NCBI RefSeq assembly: GCF_003935375.1
Contig: NZ_RHQM01000008.1
Coordinates: forward strand, 124,001 to 188,000
Direction: 5' to 3'
From: Stutzerimonas xanthomarina
GTDB lineage: Bacteria > Pseudomonadota > Gammaproteobacteria > Pseudomonadales > Pseudomonadaceae
Length of the DNA: 64,000 nt
Below the pieces are notes generated by a model. That model saw only the letters and a program-made list of their open reading frames with translations, was not told the DNA's origin and did no database searches. Position numbers and translations under genes: made by a program. Positions 9,279-15,999 of this stretch are shown here, one piece after another (positions within the stretch are counted from its first letter, which is position 1; each line of letters starts with the position of its first letter).

Positions 9279-9652
9279 TCGCGTACTCCGGCGCTCATCG
9301 ATTCTCCTTGCTGATTCGAGTCGTCATTCATGCGCTCGGCAGCTTCACTTTTCTCCTTCCTGCATCTTCGTTCCCGCCAGTCAGCTCGGCAGGCGCCGGG
9401 CTTGCTGCGTCTTTGCAACATCAGATTTCCTATTCCCGAATTTCGCCAGGCGTGGCTTTCGCTCGACCTGAATTTGGCTGATTCAGCCGATAAGTGGTGC
9501 CCTGTTCCGCGCTTGACATCGCTCAGGTCGAAACGTATGTTTCAAACGCCTGTTTGACCCTTCGGGCTGGTAGTCCGACGGTCGAAATCGAATTCAGATG
9601 ACTGGGTCGCCCGGTCAGCTTGTTACAAGAACTCACCGCTGAGGTTTACGCT
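9279..9652. other. Intergenic region before the first acyl-CoA dehydrogenase
   Basis: This 374-nt stretch has no convincing gene. Its only recognisable element is the PsrA-type palindrome at 9542-9557. No terminator for the biotin operon is obvious. Confidence 0.5.
9542..9557. promoter_or_regulatory. PsrA-type operator
   Basis: TCAAACGCCTGTTTGA is a perfect 6-4-6 inverted repeat that fits the published PsrA consensus (G/C)AAAC-N2-4-GTTT(G/C). PsrA is a TetR-family repressor released by long-chain fatty acids in Pseudomonas. It lies about 95 nt before the acyl-CoA dehydrogenase start, which suits fatty-acid induction of that gene. Confidence 0.75.
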
Positions 9653-11458
9653 ATGCCCGACTACAAGGCCCCCTTGCGCGATATCCGTTTCGTACGTGAC
9701 GAGCTGCTCGGCTACGAAGCGCACTATCAGAGCCTTCCGGGATGTGAAGACGCCACCCCGGACATGGTCAACGCGATTCTCGATGAGGGCGCGAAGTTCT
9801 GTGAGCAGGTACTCGCTCCGCTGAATCGCGTCGGCGACATCGAAGGCTGCACCTGGAGCGAGTCGGGCGTGAAGACGCCGACCGGTTTCAAGGAAGCTTA
9901 CGAGCAGTACGTGGCAGGCGGCTGGCCGAGCCTGGCCCATGACGTCGACCACGGCGGTCAGGGTCTGCCCGAGTCCCTCGGTCTGGCGATCAGCGAAATG
10001 ATCGGTCAGGCCAACTGGTCCTGGGGCATGTACCCCGGCCTGTCTCATGGCTGCATGAACACCATCGCTACCCACGGTACCGACGATCAGAAGCACACCT
10101 ATCTGAGCAAGCTTGTGTCCGGCCAGTGGACCGGCACCATGTGCCTGACCGAACCGCACTGCGGTACCGATCTGGGCATGTTGCGCACCAAGGCGGAGCC
10201 CCAAGCCGACGGCAGCTACAAGCTGAACGGGACCAAGATCTTCATCTCCTCCGGTGAACACGACATGGCCGAGAACATCGTCCATATCGTTCTGGCTCGC
10301 CTGCCCGATGCTCCGGCTGGCACCAAGGGCATCTCCCTGTTCATCGTGCCCAAGTTCCTGCCCAACGCCGAAGGCGAGAAGGGCGAGCGCAACGGTGTGA
10401 ACTGCGGATCGCTTGAACACAAGATGGGCATCCACGGCAACGCGACCTGCGTCATGAACTTCGACGGCGCCACCGGCTTTCTGATCGGTCCGCCGAACAA
10501 GGGCCTGAACGCGATGTTCACCTTTATGAACACCGCACGTCTGGGTACCGCGCTGCAGGGGCTGGCACATGCCGAGATCGGTTTCCAGGGCGGCATCAAG
10601 TACGCTCGTGAGCGCCTGCAGATGCGTGCGCTGAGCGGCCCCAAGGCGCCGGAAAAGTCAGCCGACCCGATCATCGTGCATCCGGACGTGCGTCGCATGC
10701 TGTTGACCATGAAGGCGTTCGCCGAGGGCAACCGCGCGATGGTCTACTTCACCGCCAAGCAGGTCGACATCGTCAAGAACAGCCAGGATGAAGAGCAGAA
10801 GAAGCAGGCCGACACGCTGCTGGCCTTCCTCACGCCGATCGCCAAGGCGTTCATGACCGAAGTAGGCTTCGAAGCGGCCAACCACGGCGTGCAGATCTAC
10901 GGTGGTCACGGCTTCATCGCCGAGTGGGGCATGGAGCAGAACGTGCGTGACGCGCGTATTTCCATGCTGTACGAGGGCACCACCGGTATCCAGGCGCTGG
11001 ACCTGTTGGGCCGCAAGGTGCTGATGACCCAGGGTGAGGCGCTGAAGTCCTTCACCAAGATCGTGCACAAGTTCTGCCAGAACCAGGAAGGCAACGAAGC
11101 CATCAAGGAGTTCGTTACCCCCCTGAATCAGCTGAACAAGGAGTGGGGCGAGCTGACCATGAAGATCGGCATGGCCGCCATGAAGGATCGTGAAATGGTC
11201 GGTGCGGCGTCGGTCGACTACTGCATGTATTCCGGCTACGCCTGTCTCGCCTATTTCTGGGCTGACATGGCTCGGGTTGCTGCCGAGAAACTGGCTGAGG
11301 GCACCTCTGAGGAGGCGTTCTACAAGGCCAAGCTGCAGACCGCGCGATTCTACTTCCAGCGCATCCTGCCGCGTACCCGCATGCATGTCGACGCCATGCT
11401 GTCCGGTGCCGACAACCTGATGCAGATGGCTGAGGAAGACTTCGCTCTCGGTTACTGA
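9653..11458 (+). CDS. Long-type acyl-CoA dehydrogenase (FadE-like), first paralogue
   Basis: A 601-residue FAD enzyme of fatty-acid beta-oxidation, longer than the 380-residue mitochondrial type because of a C-terminal extension domain. The FAD/substrate region is [19 protein letters not shown] (near 168-186), then [10 protein letters not shown] and [14 protein letters not shown]. The catalytic-base region is [14 protein letters not shown] (Glu near 445). The start [14 protein letters not shown] matches its paralogue at 13050. A PsrA-type box lies upstream and a strong terminator follows. It corresponds in context to the PA0506-type gene of P. aeruginosa, described as a long-chain acyl-CoA dehydrogenase; exact chain preference is inferred. 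Confidence 0.92.
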   Translation: MPDYKAPLRDIRFVRDELLGYEAHYQSLPGCEDATPDMVNAILDEGAKFCEQVLAPLNRVGDIEGCTWSESGVKTPTGFKEAYEQYVAGGWPSLAHDVDHGGQGLPESLGLAISEMIGQANWSWGMYPGLSHGCMNTIATHGTDDQKHTYLSKLVSGQWTGTMCLTEPHCGTDLGMLRTKAEPQADGSYKLNGTKIFISSGEHDMAENIVHIVLARLPDAPAGTKGISLFIVPKFLPNAEGEKGERNGVNCGSLEHKMGIHGNATCVMNFDGATGFLIGPPNKGLNAMFTFMNTARLGTALQGLAHAEIGFQGGIKYARERLQMRALSGPKAPEKSADPIIVHPDVRRMLLTMKAFAEGNRAMVYFTAKQVDIVKNSQDEEQKKQADTLLAFLTPIAKAFMTEVGFEAANHGVQIYGGHGFIAEWGMEQNVRDARISMLYEGTTGIQALDLLGRKVLMTQGEALKSFTKIVHKFCQNQEGNEAIKEFVTPLNQLNKEWGELTMKIGMAAMKDREMVGAASVDYCMYSGYACLAYFWADMARVAAEKLAEGTSEEAFYKAKLQTARFYFQRILPRTRMHVDAMLSGADNLMQMAEEDFALGY

Positions 11459-11476
11459 CGGGTTGAGGTTGTAAAG

Positions 11477-11506
11477 AAAAGCCGCTGCTTTGCAGCGGCT
11501 TTTTTG
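11477..11506 (+). terminator. Intrinsic terminator after first acyl-CoA dehydrogenase
   Basis: GCCGCTGC (11481-11488), a TTT loop and GCAGCGGC (11492-11499) form a perfect stem extended by A/T pairs and followed by a T-run to 11505. It isolates the first acyl-CoA dehydrogenase from the diguanylate cyclase gene. Confidence 0.93.
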
Positions 11507-11620
11507 TGCCCGATCCAGACGTTGTACTGCTTTTGCCGCATCTTCGCCGGTATTTCGGCTGCACAACTGGGAGCAAGAAGGCAAAATGCTAGCTTTTCTC
11601 GGCAGCATGCCGGAGTTGCC

Positions 11621-12910
11621 GTGTCGCGTACCGTCCCGCCTCGCTTCAGCCATTTTCTCGCGCCATTGGCCCTGTTGCTCGGCGGAGAGGTCATCGCGCG
11701 TCAGGTTTCGCTGAACGAGTTCTTCACGTCGCTCTATAACGTCCTGCCGACCGTACTGCTGTTGCTCGGCGGTGCGCTTTGCATGATGTACGGCCGCATC
11801 CGCGAGCTTTTTCTGCTGCTCTGCGTCTATCTTGCCTATTTCCTCCTCGATATCCACGCCGATCACTACCGGGCGCATGGCACTCTGCTGGACGATGCTG
11901 CACTGACCTTTCATCTCTGCAGCTTGCTGCTGCCGCTGCTTTACGGCCTGTATGGCGTGTGGCGAGAGCGCAGTCACCTGGCGCAGGACGGCCTGGCCCG
12001 TGCCGCCGTGCTGTTTGCCGTCGGCGTCGTCGCCGTGGCGCTGGCAAAGCGGTTTCCGGAAGCGTTACATGCCTGGCTGGTGGTGATTCGCTGGCCCGCG
12101 CTCAAGGCCGACTGGCTACCGCTCATCCAGCTGGCGTATCCGGTGTTCCTCGTGGCGCTGGTATTGATGATCGTCCAGTACCTTCGCCAGCCGCGACCTT
12201 CCCATGCGGCGCAGATCATCGCGCTGCTCGGCATTCTGCTGATGCTGCCGCAGACGTTCAGCCGCTATGCCGCCCTCAACATTCTGAGCAGCCATGTGCT
12301 GCTGATGCTGGTGACGGCAATCGCACATGAGGCTTATCTCATGGCCTTTCGTGACGAGCTGACCGGCTTGCCGGGGCGTCGCGCTCTGAACGAGCGACTG
12401 CAGCGCCTGGGGCGGCAGTACGTGCTGGCGATGGCTGATGTGGACCACTTCAAGCGCTTCAACGATACCTATGGTCACGACGTCGGTGATCAGGTGCTGA
12501 AGATGGTTGCCAGCCGGCTGCGCAAGATCGGCGGCGGTGGGCGCGCCTATCGTTATGGCGGTGAGGAATTCACTCTGGTATTTCCTGGGCACAGTATCGA
12601 GGAGTGCCTGCCGCACCTCGAGGCGGTACGCCAGTCGGTGGAGGCTTATGCCCTGCAGCTGCGTGACGCAGACAATCGGCCGAAGGATGATCGTCGCGGC
12701 CGTATGGCCCGGGGAGCGGCGTCGGCGAACCAGGTCTCGGTGACCATCAGCATCGGAGTGGCGGAGCGACAAGGCGAGCAGCGCAGTCCAGAAGAGGTGA
12801 TTAAGGCCGCCGACCAAGCGCTGTACAGTGCAAAAAAAGCAGGAAGAAACTGTTTGCGAGTGCATGGCAGTGGCCGCGGCGCGGTGCGCATGGCCGAGCA
12901 TTCGCGTTAG
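11621..12910 (+). CDS. Membrane-anchored GGDEF diguanylate cyclase
   Basis: A 429-residue protein with several hydrophobic membrane helices in residues 10-230 and a C-terminal GGDEF domain. The domain shows DELTGLPGRRALNERL, MADVDHFKRFNDTYGHDVGDQVL and the active-site RYGGEEF (near 312-318), so it should make c-di-GMP. No RxxD inhibitory site is seen at the usual place before GGEEF, so product inhibition may be weak. I prefer the GTG at 11621 (GGAG at 11612-11615); the frame stays open upstream to 11504 without a ribosome site. The gene is wedged between two paralogous acyl-CoA dehydrogenases, an order also recalled from P. putida. Confidence 0.88.
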   Translation: MSRTVPPRFSHFLAPLALLLGGEVIARQVSLNEFFTSLYNVLPTVLLLLGGALCMMYGRIRELFLLLCVYLAYFLLDIHADHYRAHGTLLDDAALTFHLCSLLLPLLYGLYGVWRERSHLAQDGLARAAVLFAVGVVAVALAKRFPEALHAWLVVIRWPALKADWLPLIQLAYPVFLVALVLMIVQYLRQPRPSHAAQIIALLGILLMLPQTFSRYAALNILSSHVLLMLVTAIAHEAYLMAFRDELTGLPGRRALNERLQRLGRQYVLAMADVDHFKRFNDTYGHDVGDQVLKMVASRLRKIGGGGRAYRYGGEEFTLVFPGHSIEECLPHLEAVRQSVEAYALQLRDADNRPKDDRRGRMARGAASANQVSVTISIGVAERQGEQRSPEEVIKAADQALYSAKKAGRNCLRVHGSGRGAVRMAEHSR

Positions 12911-13049
12911 GGTTGTATCGGTATTGAGAGTGACCGATGGAAACTATCTGGTCATAAAAAGACGCTTAATCCTGTCCTTGTTATTCGGTTAGACTCGGTG
13001 GAAACGGCCCATAGTGGTCGCAACCCAGTGTCCTGCGAGGAACCTTGCC

Positions 13050-14828
13050 ATGGCTGACTACCAAGCGCCGCTGCGCGACATGCGTTTTGTCCTGAATGAA
13101 GTCTTCGACGCGCCGAAACTCTGGCAGTCGCTGCCAGCGCTGGCCGAAGTGGTCGATGCCGAGACGGCCGATGCAATTCTCGAGGAAGCTGGCAAGATCA
13201 CCGCCAACAGCATCGCGCCGCTCAACCGCAGCGGTGACGAAGAAGGCTGCCGCTGGGACGCCGGTGCGGTTTCTACGCCCGCCGGCTACCGCGAGGCTTA
13301 TCAGCTATACGCCGAAGGCGGCTGGGTCGGTGTCGGTGGCGATCCGGCGTTCGGCGGGATGGGCATGCCCAAGGTCATCTCGGCTCAGGTTGAGGAGATG
13401 ATGAACTCCGCCAGCCTGGCCTTCGGCCTCTATCCGATGCTGACGTCCGGCGCCTGCCTGTCGATCTACGCCCACGCCAGCGAGGAGCTTAAGCAGAAGT
13501 ACCTGCCGAACATGTATGCCGGTGTTTGGTCCGGCTCCATGTGTCTGACCGAACCTCATGCCGGTACCGACCTCGGCATCATCCGCACCAAGGCCGAGCC
13601 GCAGGCAGACGGCTCCTACAAGATCAGCGGCACCAAGATATTCATCACCGGCGGCGAGCATGACCTGACCGAGAACATCATCCACCTGGTGCTGGCCAAG
13701 CTGCCGGATGCGCCAGCTGGCTCCCGCGGCATCTCGTTGTTCCTGGTGCCGAAGGTGATGGTCAACGAGGACGGCACCCTGGGTGAGCGCAACTCGCTGT
13801 CCTGCGGTTCCATCGAGCACAAGATGGGTATCCAGGCCTCGGCGACCTGCGTGATGAACTTCGACGGTGCCACCGGCTGGATGGTCGGCGAGCCGAACAA
13901 GGGCCTCGCAGCGATGTTTACCATGATGAACTACGAGCGTCTGGGCGTCGGTATTCAGGGCCTGTCGACTGGCGAGCGCTCCTATCAGAGCGCCATCGAG
14001 TATGCCCGCGAGCGTATCCAGAGCCGCGCACCGACCGGACCGATTGCGCAGGACAAGGCAGCCGATCCGATCATCGTGCATCCGGATGTGCGCCGCATGC
14101 TGCTGACCATGAAGGCGCTGAACGAGGGTGGTCGCGCGTTCTCCAGTTATGTCGCGCTGCAGCTCGATATCGCCAAGTTCAGTGACGACGACGAGGCGCG
14201 GCTGCGAGCCGAGGCGCAGGTGGCGCTGCTGACACCGGTAGCCAAGGCCTTCCTCACTGACATGGGGCTGGAAACCACGGTACATGGCCAGCAGATTTTC
14301 GGCGGCCATGGCTTCATCCGCGAGTGGGGCCAGGAGCAGCTGGTGCGTGACTGCCGCATTACCCAGATATACGAGGGCACCAACGGCATTCAAGCGCTGG
14401 ACCTGGTTGGGCGCAAGATCGTCGGCAGTGGTGGCACCATGTATCAGGCCTTCGTCGATGAAATTCGTGCATTCATCGCTGATGCCGGTCCGGAGCTGGC
14501 GGAGTTCGCCGAGCCCCTCAAGGCTGCCATGGACAATCTGGATGAGCTGACCGCCTGGGTAATCGATCAGGCCAAGGTGAATCCGAACGAAATCGGCGCC
14601 GCCTCGGTGGAGTACCTGCACGTGTTTGGCTACACCGCTTATGCGTACATGTGGGCACGCATGGCGGTAGCGGCATTCGCCAAACAGGATGAAGGCGACT
14701 TCTACCAGAGCAAGCTGGGAACCGCGCGTTTCTACTTTGCTCGCCTGTTGCCGCGAATTCATTCGCTGAGCGCTTCGGTCAAGGCCGGAAGCGAGTCACT
14801 GTACTTGCTCGACGCTGCTCAATTCTGA
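13050..14828 (+). CDS. Long-type acyl-CoA dehydrogenase, second paralogue
   Basis: A 592-residue paralogue of the gene at 9653, alignable end to end (MADYQAPLRDMRFVLNEVF; MCLTEPHAGTDLGIIRTKA near 168-186; [21 protein letters not shown]; catalytic-base region IYEGTNGIQALDLVG). FAD-dependent first step of beta-oxidation. The ATG at 13050 follows TGCGAGG. No PsrA-type box was found in its upstream 139 nt, so the two paralogues may be regulated differently. In context it matches the PA0508-type gene. It is followed by an 11-bp inverted repeat and the rsmY region. Confidence 0.92.
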   Translation: MADYQAPLRDMRFVLNEVFDAPKLWQSLPALAEVVDAETADAILEEAGKITANSIAPLNRSGDEEGCRWDAGAVSTPAGYREAYQLYAEGGWVGVGGDPAFGGMGMPKVISAQVEEMMNSASLAFGLYPMLTSGACLSIYAHASEELKQKYLPNMYAGVWSGSMCLTEPHAGTDLGIIRTKAEPQADGSYKISGTKIFITGGEHDLTENIIHLVLAKLPDAPAGSRGISLFLVPKVMVNEDGTLGERNSLSCGSIEHKMGIQASATCVMNFDGATGWMVGEPNKGLAAMFTMMNYERLGVGIQGLSTGERSYQSAIEYARERIQSRAPTGPIAQDKAADPIIVHPDVRRMLLTMKALNEGGRAFSSYVALQLDIAKFSDDDEARLRAEAQVALLTPVAKAFLTDMGLETTVHGQQIFGGHGFIREWGQEQLVRDCRITQIYEGTNGIQALDLVGRKIVGSGGTMYQAFVDEIRAFIADAGPELAEFAEPLKAAMDNLDELTAWVIDQAKVNPNEIGAASVEYLHVFGYTAYAYMWARMAVAAFAKQDEGDFYQSKLGTARFYFARLLPRIHSLSASVKAGSESLYLLDAAQF

Positions 14829-14834
14829 GATGCC

Positions 14835-14894
14835 GCGGCTTAATCTAAAGGCAATATGAAATTATTTGGCCATGACGCGGAACGATTAAGCCGC
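14835..14894. repeat. Perfect 11-bp inverted repeat with 38-nt spacer
   Basis: GCGGCTTAATC at 14835-14845 is repeated inverted as GATTAAGCCGC at 14884-14894. It begins seven nt after the acyl-CoA dehydrogenase stop and ends just before the GacA boxes. It may act as an mRNA 3' stem for the upstream gene; there is no T-run, so termination is uncertain. Confidence 0.6.
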
Positions 14895-14919
14895 CCTTCA
14901 GGTCATAAAAACCGCACCA

Positions 14920-14937
14920 TGTAAGCCTGGACTTACA
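14920..14937 (+). promoter_or_regulatory. GacA box 1 (upstream activating sequence)
   Basis: TGTAAGCCTGGACTTACA is an exact match to the published GacA-box consensus TGTAAG-N6-CTTACA found upstream of rsmX/Y/Z genes in Pseudomonas. It lies about 107 nt (centre) before the inferred RNA start. Confidence 0.92.
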
Positions 14938-14960
14938 GCACTGCATCAAGGATGACGCGA

Positions 14961-14978
14961 TGTAGGAAAAGGCTTACA
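14961..14978 (+). promoter_or_regulatory. GacA box 2 (upstream activating sequence)
   Basis: TGTAGGAAAAGGCTTACA matches TGTAAG-N6-CTTACA at 11 of 12 consensus positions and has a centre about 66 nt before the inferred start of the small RNA, the usual distance for GacA activation. Its centre is 41 nt (about four helical turns) from box 1, so two GacA dimers could sit on the same DNA face. Confidence 0.85.
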
Positions 14979-15035
14979 AGGCGTGATGCACAATGGCTAC
15001 TACAGGCTCACAAGGTCTGACGGTAATCTACTGCT

Positions 15036-15164
15036 TAAGGACGTGGCGCATGGAAAGCGCAAATCAATAAAACGGATCACACAGGGAGCGGCGCCAGGAT
15101 GGCGCGCGATCATGGATGTCAGGATTCAGTCTGCAGAGCCCCGCTTCGGCGGGGTTTTTCTTTT
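15036..15164 (+). ncRNA. rsmY: RsmY-type small RNA of the Gac/Rsm pathway
   Basis: About 125 nt that would sequester the translational repressor RsmA/CsrA. Seven GGA motifs lie at 15039, 15052, 15074, 15085, 15097, 15114 and 15122. One is in the loop of the perfect hairpin GCGCC-AGGAT-GGCGC (15091-15105), an ideal CsrA site, and another is in GCGC-ATGGAAA-GCGC (15047-15060). Two GacA boxes lie upstream and an intrinsic terminator closes it. The 5' end is inferred from a weak -10 (TAATCT, 15024-15029) and from the distance to GacA box 2. I name it rsmY rather than rsmX/Z because it follows the acyl-CoA dehydrogenase/GGDEF genes, the location I recall for rsmY in P. putida. Confidence 0.88.
15138..15164 (+). 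terminator. rsmY intrinsic terminator
   Basis: CCCCGC (15139-15144), a TTCG tetraloop and GCGGGG (15149-15154) followed by TTTTTCTTTT. It is a strong Rho-independent terminator that sets the 3' end of the small RNA. Confidence 0.95.
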
Positions 15165-15240
15165 CTGCTTAGTTCTTATGCCAGTAGTCAGCCATTCAAG
15201 CGGCCTTGCGACCGCTTAGGCTTAGGCCGATGTCCCGGCA

Positions 15241-15888
15241 TCAACTCGGTAGGCACACACCAGTGCCGCCCAACCCGCAATATCCCCCAGGATTCTTTGC
15301 CAGATACTGCTGGTGGTAGGCCTCTGCGTAGAAGAAGGGCGGCGCGTCGTCGATCTCGGTGGTGATGGCCGGAAAGCCCGCTGCGCTCAGTTGTTGCTGG
15401 AAACGTTCACGACTCGTCTCCGCTTCGCTGCGCTGCTGTGCATCCATGCAGTAGATCGCCGAACGATACTGGCTGCCGACATCATTACCCTGCCGCATTC
15501 CCTGAGTCGGGTTGTGAGCCTCCCAGAAAACGCGTAACAGCGTACCGTAGTCGATCTGCTGAGGATCGAAGACCACCAGTACCGCCTCCGTATGCCCGGT
15601 AAGCCCGGAACAGACTTCATCGTACGTCGGGTTCGGGGTCAGGCCTCCGGCATAGCCGACAGCCGTCGTCCAGACTCCCGGCTGCTCCCAAAACCGGCGT
15701 TCCGCTCCCCAGAAGCAGCCCATGCCAAACACCGCCTGGCAAAGCCCTGCTGGAAAGGGCGGCTGCAGCGGGTTGCCATTGACGTAGTGGGCGGGGGGGA
15801 CCGGTATGGGTGTCGAGCGGCCGGGCAAGGCCTGCTCGGCGGTGGGCAGTGCCTGTTTGTTGATCAGAATCTGCGAGCGTAGCGACAT
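15241..15888 (-). CDS. msrA: Peptide methionine (S)-S-oxide reductase MsrA
   Basis: A 215-residue repair enzyme that reduces the S-epimer of methionine sulfoxide in proteins. The catalytic motif is [12 protein letters not shown] (Cys near residue 57), followed by [26 protein letters not shown] and the C-terminal resolving region CGLGGTGVC. The ATG at 15888 has GAGG five nt upstream. It follows dipA on the same strand after 111 nt, the same pairing as in P. aeruginosa. Confidence 0.95.
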   Translation of the reverse strand: MSLRSQILINKQALPTAEQALPGRSTPIPVPPAHYVNGNPLQPPFPAGLCQAVFGMGCFWGAERRFWEQPGVWTTAVGYAGGLTPNPTYDEVCSGLTGHTEAVLVVFDPQQIDYGTLLRVFWEAHNPTQGMRQGNDVGSQYRSAIYCMDAQQRSEAETSRERFQQQLSAAGFPAITTEIDDAPPFFYAEAYHQQYLAKNPGGYCGLGGTGVCLPS

Positions 15889-15999
15889 GCGAGCCTCGAG
15901 CGGGGAAGGTGGCTGACGAGCTAGGCTACAAAAGCCCGGGAGTCAGTGAAAGCGCCACGGCTACCACGCGTCGCAGAGTTCTGCGCAAACGACTGGCGC

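Noticed and set aside
14983-15219. A 78-codon open frame over the rsmY region
   Set aside because: It runs through the small RNA and its terminator, has no ribosome site, and its C-terminal codons are downstream of the terminator. The RNA gene explains the sequence better.
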